The notes under the pieces: model-generated | The model's database searches: none | What the model saw: only the letters and a program-made list of their open reading frames with translations | What the model was told of the DNA's origin: nothing | Part shown: positions 1 to 7,819 of the stretch, piece after piece | Position numbering within the stretch: position 1 is the stretch's first letter | How the letters are laid out: every line of letters starts with the position of its first letter | Translations under genes and position numbers: made by a program | NCBI RefSeq assembly: GCF_009910845.1 | Contig: NZ_SIJB01000005.1 | Location: 1-64,000 of the forward strand | Length of the DNA: 64,000 nt | DNA from: Chengkuizengella marina | GTDB lineage: Bacteria > Bacillota > Bacilli > Paenibacillales > KCTC-33759 | Reading direction: 5' to 3'

Positions 1-225
1 TATATACCCCAAAAAGTGGAGTACATCGTAGTGATTCCCAGTTCATGGATGAACTGGTGTCGGAATTGTCACATGAAGTGGCAGTTTATGATCGACCGAT
101 TACTTTCCGACGACCCATAACTAATAGGGTTCATAACACTGAGTAGGGAAAACATTCCATAACTAATCTTTGTTTCGCATCTAGTTTTCAGGGAATAATA
201 CCTGAGATCATTGATTTGACTTATT
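1..225 (+). other. Probable downstream spacer of an rRNA operon
   Basis: No gene is seen. Positions 170-205 (TTTGTTTCGCATCTAGTTTT then CAGGG) are close to the reverse complement of the CCTTGAAAACTGGAT-type sequence that precedes 23S rRNA in Bacillales. Such sequence normally lies just after 23S rRNA and closes its processing stalk. A tRNA cluster begins at once, which fits an rrn-tRNA operon whose rRNA genes lie left of the window. No 5S rRNA sequence is visible here. The same stretch contains a copy of a dispersed repeat, listed separately. Confidence 0.5.
5..110 (+). repeat. Dispersed hairpin repeat, copy A (long form)
   Basis: It begins TACCCCAAAAAGTGGAG and continues with a small stem-loop, CCAGTTC / GAACTGG, at about 39-57, then GTGTCG and CACATGAAGTGG. 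The same ordered blocks recur at 42467. Similarity probably extends to the TTTTCAGGGA block near 185-195. Function unknown. Confidence 0.55.
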
Positions 226-316
226 GGAGAGATACCCAAGTGGCTATAAGGGGCTCCTCTGCTAAGGGAGTAGTCGTGTAATGCGTGCGTGGGTTCGAAT
301 CCCACTCTCTCCGCCA
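226..316 (+). tRNA. tRNA-Ser (anticodon GCT)
   Basis: Class II tRNA with a long variable arm. The acceptor stem GGAGAGA pairs with TCTCTCC, the T arm contains GGGTTCGAATCCC, the anticodon loop is CTGCTAA and CCA is encoded. First of eight tRNA genes in one direction. Confidence 0.95.
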
Positions 317-333
317 GATCAAAATATTAATAG

Positions 334-410
334 GGCGGTGTAGCTCAGCTGGCTAGAGCGTACGGTTCATACCCGTGAGGTCGGGGGTTCGATCCCCTCC
401 ACCGCCACCA
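334..410 (+). tRNA. tRNA-Met (anticodon CAT, elongator type)
   Basis: Acceptor GGCGGTG pairs with CACCGCC, the anticodon loop is TTCATAC, and CCA is encoded. The first acceptor pair is G-C, not the unpaired C-A start of initiator tRNA, so it is called elongator Met. A CAT anticodon modified to read AUA (Ile2) is unlikely but cannot be fully excluded from sequence alone. Confidence 0.9.
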
Positions 411-473
411 AAAAAGTACTTGATAAAGTGGACAGACCATGATAATATAGTAAAAGTCTTGTCAAAAAGATAA

Positions 474-549
474 GGACGCTTAGCTCAGCTGGGAGAGCAT
501 CTGCCTTACAAGCAGAGGGTCGGCGGTTCGATCCCGTCAGCGTCCACCA
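474..549 (+). tRNA. tRNA-Val (anticodon TAC)
   Basis: Acceptor GGACGCT pairs with AGCGTCC, the anticodon loop is CTTACAA on a TCTGC/GCAGA stem, and CCA is encoded. 76 nt. Confidence 0.95.
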
Positions 550-552
550 TAC

Positions 553-628
<76 letters not shown>

Positions 629-639
629 TTTTAAAATTA

Positions 640-716
640 GGAGCTGTGGTGTAGAGGCCTAACATGCCTGCCTGTCACGCAGGAGATCGCGGGTTCGAAT
701 CCCGTCAGCTCCGCCA
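640..716 (+). tRNA. tRNA-Asp (anticodon GTC)
   Basis: Acceptor GGAGCTG pairs with CAGCTCC, the anticodon loop is CTGTCAC on a CCTGC/GCAGG stem, and CCA is encoded. Its last 18 nt and the following bases are duplicated at 810-829. Confidence 0.95.
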
Positions 717-758
717 TTACAATCATAAAAAGGGATAATGAACCCAAAAGGGTTCGTC

Positions 759-829
759 GGAGCATAAACTTCGAAAGGATTACATCGTAGTCTCGCATGA
801 AGTAAGAGCATCCCGTCAGCTCCGCCATT
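759..829 (+). pseudogene. tRNA-Asp 3'-end duplication (tRNA fragment)
   Basis: Positions 810-829 repeat exactly the 3' end of the upstream tRNA-Asp plus two trailing bases (ATCCCGTCAGCTCCGCCATT). A GGAGC at 759-763 could pair with its GCTCC, giving a roughly 69-nt tRNA-sized unit, but there is no recognisable anticodon arm or D arm. It may be a decayed tRNA copy or an attachment-site scar left by an integrated element. About 90 nt separate it from the intact gene. Confidence 0.55.
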
Positions 830-860
830 GATCAACCTCAATTATTCGGGTATATAGTAA

Positions 861-936
<76 letters not shown>

Positions 937-959
937 TTTCAAATTGAATATTAACTTGT

Positions 960-1044
960 GGAGGATTAGCGAAGTGGCCAAACGCAGCAGACTGTAAATC
1001 TGTTCCCATCGGGTTCGGTGGTTCGAATCCATCATCCTCCACCA
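960..1044 (+). tRNA. tRNA-Tyr (anticodon GTA)
   Basis: Class II tRNA of 85 nt. Acceptor GGAGGAT pairs with ATCCTCC, the anticodon loop is CTGTAAA, there is a long variable arm, and CCA is encoded. Confidence 0.95.
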
Positions 1045-1050
1045 TTTTGA

Positions 1051-1126
1051 GAGCCATTAGCTCAGTTGGTAGAGCACCTGACTTTTAATCAGGGTGTCGA
1101 AGGTTCGAATCCTTCATGGCTCACCA
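1051..1126 (+). tRNA. tRNA-Lys (anticodon TTT)
   Basis: Acceptor GAGCCAT pairs with ATGGCTC, the anticodon loop is CTTTTAA on a CCTGA/TCAGG stem, and CCA is encoded. Last gene of the tRNA cluster; a terminator follows. Confidence 0.95.
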
Positions 1127-1144
1127 TTTAATTTATTTTAAATC

Positions 1145-1168
1145 AACTTCCTATTTGGAAGTTTTTTT
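1145..1168 (+). terminator. Terminator of the tRNA cluster
   Basis: AACTTCC, loop TATTT, GGAAGTT, then a run of seven T. It lies 18 nt after tRNA-Lys and ends the tRNA operon. Confidence 0.85.
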
Positions 1169-1239
1169 ATTTTATTAATAAACAAGATTGGAGCTCTGTT
1201 TTGTCAGTCAATAAAATAGCATGTTGACCAATCCGTCGT

Positions 1240-1277
1240 ACATAAATATCTATTATATGTATGTAACATATTTATGT
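1240..1277. promoter_or_regulatory. Perfect 10-bp inverted repeat upstream of the parM-like gene
   Basis: ACATAAATAT at 1240-1249 is matched by ATATTTATGT at 1268-1277, with an 18-nt spacer. It ends 24 nt before the parM-like start. In plasmid parMR systems the small DNA-binding partner binds upstream of the operon, so this could be its operator/centromere-like site. That role is inference; parC normally has direct repeats, which are not obvious here. Confidence 0.45.
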
Positions 1278-1300
1278 TTATGTGCAAGGGAGGGGAATTG

Positions 1301-2098
1301 ATGAGCGGAGTTATTGGGTTAGATATAGGAAGAAGTTATGTTAAATCATATACAGGTTCTAAAATATTTCATTTTCCTGCTATTATTGGAGAATGGAGAG
1401 AACGTAAATTAATAACAGATTATGGAGAAAACGCAATTGAGTGCAAGTACAATGAGGAGAGGTTTTTTGTAGGCGCGCTGGCGCAAAACGAATCAGATTT
1501 TTATAGACATATGATGACAGAGAATAAATCTCATGATGACGCACGTTTGTTAGCATTAATATCTGTTCATAAAGCTGCATTATCCGAAAATATCACAGTT
1601 GTCACAGGGCTACCTGTAGCACAACATAATGATTCAAATAAAAAAGAATTACAGGATTTATTAATTGGTTATTGGGAAATTGAAGTAAACGGGATTAAGA
1701 GGAATTTCCATATCTCTAATGTGAAAGTAGCTGTAGAAGGTGGAGCAGCTTTTTGGTCGTCACCTAAAGACGGTTTAATTCGAGTTATTGATGGAGGCAG
1801 TAAAACCATTAATTATGTAACAATGTTTAATCGACGTTATGTTGATCGTGAATCTGGATCACTTCCTTTTGGATTTGGCACGAATAAATCTAACAATCAT
1901 AAGGAACTTGCAAATCGAATAGCAGGAGAAGTAAGTAAAAAATGGGGAGATTACGATGAAATATGGGTAGTTGGTGGGTGTGCACGGGAGTTAACAAGTC
2001 TGTTACAACCATACTTCCCCAATGTAAAAACATTACAAAATCCTTTATATGCGAATGCAATTGGTTACTATCGCATAGGAAAATCGGTTGAATCATGA
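1301..2098 (+). CDS. ParM/StbA-like actin-family ATPase
   Basis: 265 aa. The actin-fold ATPase motifs are visible: phosphate-1 loop GLDIGRSYVKSY near residue 6, phosphate-2 RVIDGGSKTINYV near residue 166, and an adenosine motif WVVGGCAREL near residue 220. The C-terminal NPLYANAIGYYRIG is typical of plasmid ParM/Alp proteins. These proteins form filaments that push plasmid copies apart. The ATG at 1301 is chosen because GGGAGGGG lies just upstream; an earlier in-frame ATG at 1274 has no such site. It overlaps the next gene by 4 nt (ATGA), so the two are co-translated. It is shorter than E. coli ParM (about 320 aa). Its position between tRNA genes suggests an integrated-element remnant or a domesticated cassette. 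Confidence 0.75.
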   Translation: MSGVIGLDIGRSYVKSYTGSKIFHFPAIIGEWRERKLITDYGENAIECKYNEERFFVGALAQNESDFYRHMMTENKSHDDARLLALISVHKAALSENITVVTGLPVAQHNDSNKKELQDLLIGYWEIEVNGIKRNFHISNVKVAVEGGAAFWSSPKDGLIRVIDGGSKTINYVTMFNRRYVDRESGSLPFGFGTNKSNNHKELANRIAGEVSKKWGDYDEIWVVGGCARELTSLLQPYFPNVKTLQNPLYANAIGYYRIGKSVES

Positions 2099-2319
2099 GT
2101 TATAAAAGAAAAACAGTTTATTTCAATATGGAAAATGAAAAACAAAAAGAACTTTACGAATGGTGCACTAGTGAACGGAAAAATTTTAGTATGTTTATAA
2201 GGAATTTATTATCTATATATAAGGATAATCAAGTTTTAATAGAAAATAAATCAGTGGATGATCTTCCTATATTACAACCAACTGAAGAAGATAAAATGTA
2301 CATGAATGATATTTTATAA
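2095..2319 (+). CDS. Small ParR-like DNA-binding partner (putative ribbon-helix-helix)
   Basis: 74 aa. The N-terminal part, KRKTVYFNMENEKQKELYEW then a stretch ending FSMFIRNLLSIYKD, has the short strand plus two helices expected of a ribbon-helix-helix protein; the C-terminal tail is acidic. It overlaps the ATPase gene by 4 nt (ATGA). In parMR operons the second gene encodes the adaptor that binds the centromere and the filament end, so this is the likely partner. The assignment rests on fold-like features and context, not on a recognised family signature. The start is fixed by the overlap. Confidence 0.6.
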   Translation: MSYKRKTVYFNMENEKQKELYEWCTSERKNFSMFIRNLLSIYKDNQVLIENKSVDDLPILQPTEEDKMYMNDIL

Positions 2320-2380
2320 CGAAATTATATCTGAATTGATACATTTTAACTAAATCAATATTGAAATGTTAACCAGTTAG

Positions 2381-2408
2381 TTGACACTTGGCTTAAAAAT
2401 ATGATAAC
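2381..2408 (+). promoter_or_regulatory. Promoter for tRNA-Leu
   Basis: -35 TTGACA at 2381-2386 and -10 GATAAC at 2403-2408, 16-nt spacer. tRNA-Leu begins 43 nt after the -10, so this gene has its own transcript. Confidence 0.65.
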
Positions 2409-2450
2409 ATCAACTAGCAATCATAATTGTGAGCAGCAATTTCATAATAT

Positions 2451-2535
2451 GCGCGTGTGGCGGAATTGGCAGACGCACTAGACTTAGGATCTAGCGTCTT
2501 ACGACGTGGGGGTTCGACTCCCTTCACGCGCACCA
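2451..2535 (+). tRNA. tRNA-Leu (anticodon TAG)
   Basis: Class II tRNA of 85 nt. Acceptor GCGCGTG pairs with CACGCGC, the anticodon loop is CTTAGGA on a CTAGA/TCTAG stem, and CCA is encoded. Confidence 0.95.
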
Positions 2536-2547
2536 TCCGAACAAAAC

Positions 2548-2568
2548 TCACCGATAGGTGATTTTTTT
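2548..2568 (+). terminator. Terminator of tRNA-Leu
   Basis: TCACC, loop GATA, GGTGA, then seven T; 12 nt after the tRNA. Confidence 0.75.
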
Positions 2569-2751
2569 ATTTTCTCCTTTAATATTTTACTCCTCACTCT
2601 TAAAGATTTCCTTTGATTTTTTGGACAAGTGATTTAAATTCATACATAATTAATGTGGATGTAATTTATATTACAGATAAATGTAATAATTAATTGTTAT
2701 ATTCACTTTAAGGAACGAAAATATCCTTTGCGGGAAAAGGTGTGAAAATAT

Positions 2752-4173
2752 ATGAAACAATATGATTTAATTGTCATTGGAGGCGGGGCAGGTGGTTTAA
2801 CTGCAGCTGCAGGTGGTGCAAATTTTGGGGCAAAAGTAGCTTTAATCGATAAAGGTTCATTAGGTGGAGATTGTTTATGGACTGGGTGTGTACCTACAAA
2901 ATCTTTGATACAATCAGCTAAAATTTTGCATACAGCAAAAAAAGCCAATATATTTGACTTGGAAGTTCATGGTTATCCAAATTTTAAAGTGGCAAAAGAG
3001 CGTTTAAATCAATCTATTGCAACAATTCAAAAACATGATGATGATCAGCGTTTTATTGACATGGGGATTGATGTATATCACGGTGGAGCATCATTTAAAA
3101 ATGCCAACGAAATCCGTATAGACGGACAAACAACAATACGAGGTAAACGTATTGTTATAGCAACAGGATCGAGACCTATGATTCCACCGATAGAGGGGAT
3201 TAAAGAAACTGGATTCTTAACCAATGAAACGGCTCTTCAACTAGAAAAACAACCTAAATCGCTAATCGTTGTTGGTGGAGGTCCTATCGGATTGGAATTT
3301 GCACAATCGTTTTCTAGGTTTGGAACTAAGGTAACCGTAGTTGAAATGGGAACTTCTATTTTAGGCAAAGAAGATTCAGAGCTTGTACCTTATGTCATTG
3401 GATCATTAAAAAAAGACGGAGTTGAATTCATTACTGGTGCAAAAGTTCTAAAAGCAGAAAACATGGACTCTGGAAAACAAGTCATCATTGAACAAAACAA
3501 TCAGCAAAAAACTCTGTTATTTGAAGAGATTTTATTGGCTTCTGGTCGTGTTCCAAATACTGATAAATTAGAGCTCGAAAATGCGGGTATTCGCTCAAAT
3601 CGTGGTTTTATTACAGTAAATCAAAAATTACAGACGAATGTACCTCATATTTACGCTATTGGAGACGTCAATGGATATTATCCTTTTACTCATAAAGCTG
3701 GTTACGAAGGAAAATTAGTCGTTTCCAATGCTGTATTTGGTTTGAAGAGGAATGCTAATTATTCTAATCTTCCTTGGGTTACTTATACAGACCCTGAATT
3801 ATTCCATTTAGGACTAACTGAGGAAGAAGCCACAAACAAAGGAAAAGAAATTAAAGTATATAAAACACCTTTAGATGATGTAGACCGTTTTGTATCCGAT
3901 CATGAAACTAATGGTTTAATCAAAATCATTACTGATAAAAAAGGAATGATTTTAGGAGCTCATGCAGTGGGTCCAGGTGCAGGGGATTTCATGCAAGAGG
4001 TTGTTTTTGCAAAACAGTATGGGCATAAAATAGGCTCTATATCCAATGTCATTCATGCATATCCGACACATGTTGGGGGTGTTCAAAGAACGGCGGATTT
4101 ATATTGGAGAGAAAAGCTGGTTTCAAGCTCAATCACTAATATTTTAAAAAAGTATGTGAAATGGTTTAGGTGA
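2752..4173 (+). CDS. FAD-dependent pyridine nucleotide-disulfide oxidoreductase (MerA/Lpd-like)
   Basis: 473 aa, the usual length of class I flavoprotein disulfide reductases. N-terminal FAD loop VIGGGAGGLTAA (residues 8-19), redox-active CxxxxC in GGDCLWTGCVPTK (about 39-51), NAD(P)H-binding loop VVGGGPIGLEFAQS (about 175-188), second FAD motif HIYAIGDVNG, and a C-terminal dimerisation domain with HAYPTHVGG. The family includes mercuric reductase and dihydrolipoamide dehydrogenase. No C-terminal Cys pair, merR or mer transport gene is present, so mercury reduction is not supported. It heads an operon with a TVP38 membrane protein, and the two domains are known as neighbours or fusions in other bacteria. 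The physiological substrate is unknown. Confidence 0.85.
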   Translation: MKQYDLIVIGGGAGGLTAAAGGANFGAKVALIDKGSLGGDCLWTGCVPTKSLIQSAKILHTAKKANIFDLEVHGYPNFKVAKERLNQSIATIQKHDDDQRFIDMGIDVYHGGASFKNANEIRIDGQTTIRGKRIVIATGSRPMIPPIEGIKETGFLTNETALQLEKQPKSLIVVGGGPIGLEFAQSFSRFGTKVTVVEMGTSILGKEDSELVPYVIGSLKKDGVEFITGAKVLKAENMDSGKQVIIEQNNQQKTLLFEEILLASGRVPNTDKLELENAGIRSNRGFITVNQKLQTNVPHIYAIGDVNGYYPFTHKAGYEGKLVVSNAVFGLKRNANYSNLPWVTYTDPELFHLGLTEEEATNKGKEIKVYKTPLDDVDRFVSDHETNGLIKIITDKKGMILGAHAVGPGAGDFMQEVVFAKQYGHKIGSISNVIHAYPTHVGGVQRTADLYWREKLVSSSITNILKKYVKWFR

Positions 4174-4189
4174 GAGGAGGTTAAAAAAT

Positions 4190-4849
4190 ATGCAAAATCG
4201 TGCAGTCAAAAAGTTATTATTATTCGTAGTATTTATTGCTGTTGGAGTGACCATTTTATTTGTCTTTGACTTACGTCGATTTACGCCAGAAAATATTAGG
4301 GATTTTATTTTATCTTTTGGAGTATGGGGACCGTTATTATATATATTTCTTTATACGGTTAGACCTTTAATTTTTTTTCCTGCTATCGTATTAACTTTAT
4401 CAGGCGGTTATACGTTCGGTCCGTGGTGGGGAACATTATATGATTTAATTGGCGCAACACTTGGAGCTTGTTTAGCTTTTATCATTGCAAGAAGTTTGGG
4501 GAGAGAAACAGTAGAACGTTGGTTAGGTGATAAATTGAAAAAGATGGATGATATTTCAGAGGAAAAAGGATTTAGAACCATTTTATTTGTTCGATTAGTA
4601 CCGTTGATTCCTTTTGATGTGATAAATTATGGAGCAGGACTAACAAAAGTAAGACTTAGAGACTATGCACTGGCTACTCTCATTGGTATTCTACCCGGGG
4701 CTTTTGCTTACAATTATTTGGGGGCTTCATTTCATAATTTTTCATCACAATTTTATATTGCAATTACGTTAGTGTTAATATTAATGCTCGTTCCAACTGT
4801 ATATAAGTGGGCAAAAAAAAGAAAAAGTATATCTAATACGAATATCTAA
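4190..4849 (+). CDS. TVP38/TMEM64 family (DedA-like, SNARE-associated) membrane protein
   Basis: 219 aa with about five hydrophobic segments. The family core is clear: FGPWWG then GATLGACLAFIIARSLGRE (residues about 80-105), and RLVPLIPFDVINYGAGLTKV (about 143-162). Members resemble DedA proteins, which flip polyprenyl-phosphate or phospholipid carriers, but most TVP38 proteins have no proven substrate. AGGAGG precedes the ATG, 16 nt after the oxidoreductase. Its E. coli relatives YdjX and YdjZ also lie beside a ynj-type ABC system, as here. Confidence 0.85.
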   Translation: MQNRAVKKLLLFVVFIAVGVTILFVFDLRRFTPENIRDFILSFGVWGPLLYIFLYTVRPLIFFPAIVLTLSGGYTFGPWWGTLYDLIGATLGACLAFIIARSLGRETVERWLGDKLKKMDDISEEKGFRTILFVRLVPLIPFDVINYGAGLTKVRLRDYALATLIGILPGAFAYNYLGASFHNFSSQFYIAITLVLILMLVPTVYKWAKKRKSISNTNI

Positions 4850-4873
4850 GGAATTTATTAGGGGGATGTTATT

Positions 4874-6115
4874 TTGAATAAAATAAACTTTGCATGTTTA
4901 ATTCTTACTATTTCAATCTTAATAGCAGGATGTGGTGTTCAACAAGAACAAGCAGAAGAAGACATCTCTTTAAACCTGCTAGAAACAAACTGGGAGACGA
5001 TTTTAAAAGAGGCTAAGGATCAAACGGTTAATTTTCATATGTGGGGCGGTGATGACCGTTATAACCGTTATATAGATGAATTTATTGCACCTAGATTGAA
5101 AGAAGAAACAGGAGTTACTTTAAATCGCGTTGCAATTACAGATACAAAAGATGTGATTAATAAACTTCAAAATGAAAAATCTGTTAATAAAAAAGATGGG
5201 ACTGTAGATATCATTTGGATAAATGGTGAGAATTTTAAATTAGCTAAAGACAATGGGTTGTTATGGGGATCATTTGCTTCTCAGTTACCCAATGTAAGGC
5301 AATATGTAGACATCAATGCTCCCGACATTCAATACGATTTTGGTGAACATACAGAAGGAATGGAAGTCCCGTGGGGCAAAGCACAATTTGTTTTTATCTA
5401 TGATGAGGCAAAAATAACACAACCTCCGAAATCAATAAAAGAGCTTGGAGAATGGATCAAACAAAATCCAGGTAAGTTTACGTATCCTGCACCTCCAGAT
5501 TTTACGGGAAGTGCATTTATAAGGCAAGCATTATATGAAACTACAGGTGGATACGAACAGTATTTAAATGCTGCAAATGAAGAGGAATTGGACTTCATTC
5601 CTTTATGGGATTATTTAAATGAAATTGAACCTAATTTATGGCGAGGTGGAGAAACCTATCCTGAGAGTTTAGCCAAGTTAGATCAGCTTTATAGCAATGG
5701 AGAAGTTTGGATGACGATGGCTTATGATCCTGGAAAGGCATCTAGTCAAATTGAAAAAGGGGTTTTTCCTGAAACAACACGTACTTTTGTTTTAGAAGGA
5801 GGAACGTTATCTAATACACATTATTTGTCCATTCCTTTTAATGCTGAACATCAAGCAGGGGCAATGGTGGCTATTAATTATTTATTATCACCTGAGGCAC
5901 AGTTTGCAAAGATGGATCCAGTACATTGGGGTGAAGGCATGTCACTAGATCCTTCCAAACTATCTAATGAGGATAGAGAACAACTACACTTGTTGGATCT
6001 AGGAAAAGCTACTTTACCAGCGGATGAATTAGCTAAATATAAAGTTCCGGAAATACCAGCAAATTATGTGAAATGGTTAGAGGAAGGCTGGTTTGAACAT
6101 GTGGCAAAAAGGTAA
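4874..6115 (+). CDS. ABC transporter substrate-binding lipoprotein (YnjB-like)
   Basis: 413 aa, TTG start after AGGGGGA. The first 20 residues form a lipoprotein signal peptide ending in the lipobox LIAGC, so the mature protein should be anchored outside the membrane through Cys20. The body is a periplasmic-binding-protein type 2 fold related to extracellular solute-binding family 1: FHMWGGDDRYNRYIDEFIAP near residue 53, ending PANYVKWLEEGWF. The size and the following two permeases, ATPase and CDP-alcohol phosphatidyltransferase match the E. coli ynjB context. The ligand is unknown. The 3' end overlaps the next gene by 23 nt. Confidence 0.8.
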   Translation: MNKINFACLILTISILIAGCGVQQEQAEEDISLNLLETNWETILKEAKDQTVNFHMWGGDDRYNRYIDEFIAPRLKEETGVTLNRVAITDTKDVINKLQNEKSVNKKDGTVDIIWINGENFKLAKDNGLLWGSFASQLPNVRQYVDINAPDIQYDFGEHTEGMEVPWGKAQFVFIYDEAKITQPPKSIKELGEWIKQNPGKFTYPAPPDFTGSAFIRQALYETTGGYEQYLNAANEEELDFIPLWDYLNEIEPNLWRGGETYPESLAKLDQLYSNGEVWMTMAYDPGKASSQIEKGVFPETTRTFVLEGGTLSNTHYLSIPFNAEHQAGAMVAINYLLSPEAQFAKMDPVHWGEGMSLDPSKLSNEDREQLHLLDLGKATLPADELAKYKVPEIPANYVKWLEEGWFEHVAKR

Positions 6116-6992
6116 TCCATATTTATATGTGTTACCAGCTGTATTTTTTATGATTATATTTTTTTTTGGTGGAATCTTGCAGGGTGTGCTTCAAAGTCTG
6201 GGAGTATCGATTTTTCATGATGATGCACAGTTTACTTTCAAAGCTTATCAGGAGCTAGCTCAATCTATAGATTTTTGGCAATCTCTTAGCCTTACTTTTA
6301 AAATTGCTTTTTTATCCACTTTATTATCGGCTTTATTAGGTATGATCATTGCTTTTATTTTATTTATAATATCTTTAAAAGCATATAACACTAATCGTTT
6401 TCCATTTTTATATCGTATATTTCAATATCCATTAGTCATTCCGCATCTAGCTGCTGGTTATTTATTTTTATTACTTTTGATGCAGAGTGGTTGGCTGTCT
6501 AGAATAAGCTTTCAATTAGGTTGGATTGAAGAAATTTATCAGTTTCCTATTCTTGTGAATGATACTTTTGGTTGGGGCATCATTTTAACCTATACATGGA
6601 AAGAAGCCCCTTTTATTACATTAATGGTGTATCCAGTTTTGTTAAGAGTTCATAAATCATGGTATGAAGTTGCAAGGTTATATGGTTCAAACATGATTAA
6701 ATTTCTTAAAAATGTTGCATTTCCACTTGTGTTGCCGGCCTGGTTGTCGTCTATATTTATTGTCTTTGCATTTACATTTTCAGCCTTTGAAATTCCTTAT
6801 TTATTAGGGGTGACTTATCCACAACTGCTTCCTGTTTACTCTTTTGAATTATTTATGCACGGAGGATGGGAAGAGCGTTCGCAATCGTTAGCATTAAATA
6901 TTATTCTGGCATTTATAACAGGAATTTTAGGAATCATATCCTATTTATTAAGCAAACGTTGGTTATCAAGTGAGAGGAGGGGATGGGAATAA
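6093..6992 (+). CDS. ABC transporter permease (YnjC N-half-like)
   Basis: 299 aa with six predicted membrane segments and the inner-membrane coupling motif around YEVARLYGSNMIKFLKNVAFP (EAA loop, residues about 190-210). This type of permease passes solute delivered by the binding lipoprotein. A TTG at 6093 follows GAGGAAGG at good spacing; an ATG at 6099 is the alternative. It overlaps both neighbours. In E. coli, YnjC is a single long permease; here the equivalent is two genes. Confidence 0.8.
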   Translation: MNMWQKGNPYLYVLPAVFFMIIFFFGGILQGVLQSLGVSIFHDDAQFTFKAYQELAQSIDFWQSLSLTFKIAFLSTLLSALLGMIIAFILFIISLKAYNTNRFPFLYRIFQYPLVIPHLAAGYLFLLLLMQSGWLSRISFQLGWIEEIYQFPILVNDTFGWGIILTYTWKEAPFITLMVYPVLLRVHKSWYEVARLYGSNMIKFLKNVAFPLVLPAWLSSIFIVFAFTFSAFEIPYLLGVTYPQLLPVYSFELFMHGGWEERSQSLALNIILAFITGILGIISYLLSKRWLSSERRGWE

Positions 6993-7795
6993 GGCTAAAA
7001 AATGTTGGATGGAAATTTCTTATGATTCTTTTTTTAATCTTGTTTTCCTTTCCTATAATACCCCTTATAATCACAAGTTTTTCTGCAGGGTGGAGATGGC
7101 CTGAAATTTTACCAGATCAGTTCAGTTTAAGGGCTTGGAATTATGTTTTTTCACCTTATGCTGGCACGTGGGAAGCGATTGGAAACAGTATATTCATTGC
7201 AATAACGGTAACTTTTGTAAACATTCTTCTTTGTTTACCTGCAGCAAACGTCATCGCTAGAATGAATTTTAAAGGAAAAATTTTGATTGAAGGTATTTTA
7301 TATGCCCCATTAATTATACCGCCTTTTATTACAGTGATGGGAATTCATCTTACCTTCATTTATTTAGGCTTTACAGAGTCTCTTATTGGCGTAATGATAG
7401 CTCATATCGCACCTACCTTGCCATATATGTTAAGAGCATTAATCATTAGTTATCAAACGATAGGGTTGCAATGGGAGGAGCAAGCAAGTATGTTAGGAGC
7501 AGGAAAATTTAATCGCCTTCGTTTTATTTTACTGCCACACATACTCCCAGGTATAGTAGCAGGTTCTAGTCTGACCATCCTTGTTTCATTAAGTCAGTAT
7601 CTAATTACGTTTCTTATAGGAGGGGGTCATGTTGTTACCCTTCCTATCATTTTATTTCCATTTATCAGTGGAGGGGATATAGGAATAGGATCTGCGTATA
7701 TGATAATATTTAGTGGTCTTGCTCTCTTATCTCTGTGGACAATGAACACGTTGTTAAAACGATATTATAAAGCTCGTATTACATTCATAGGTTAA
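6983..7795 (+). CDS. ABC transporter permease (YnjC C-half-like)
   Basis: 270 aa, six membrane segments, and an EAA coupling loop (EEQASMLGAGKFNRLRFILL, residues about 160-180). It pairs with the preceding permease to form a heterodimeric channel served by the ATPase that follows. ATG after GAGGAGGGG, overlapping the upstream gene by 10 nt. Confidence 0.8.
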   Translation: MGIRLKNVGWKFLMILFLILFSFPIIPLIITSFSAGWRWPEILPDQFSLRAWNYVFSPYAGTWEAIGNSIFIAITVTFVNILLCLPAANVIARMNFKGKILIEGILYAPLIIPPFITVMGIHLTFIYLGFTESLIGVMIAHIAPTLPYMLRALIISYQTIGLQWEEQASMLGAGKFNRLRFILLPHILPGIVAGSSLTILVSLSQYLITFLIGGGHVVTLPIILFPFISGGDIGIGSAYMIIFSGLALLSLWTMNTLLKRYYKARITFIG

Positions 7796-7819
7796 ATTAT
7801 TTTTATTTAGGAGGATATC

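Noticed and set aside
334-410. Initiator tRNA-Met
   Set aside because: The first acceptor base pair is G-C and the sequence fits the elongator; initiator tRNA has an unpaired C1-A72.
2752-4173. Mercuric reductase (merA)
   Set aside because: No mer regulator or transport gene, no N-terminal heavy-metal domain and no C-terminal Cys pair. A general disulfide oxidoreductase call is safer.
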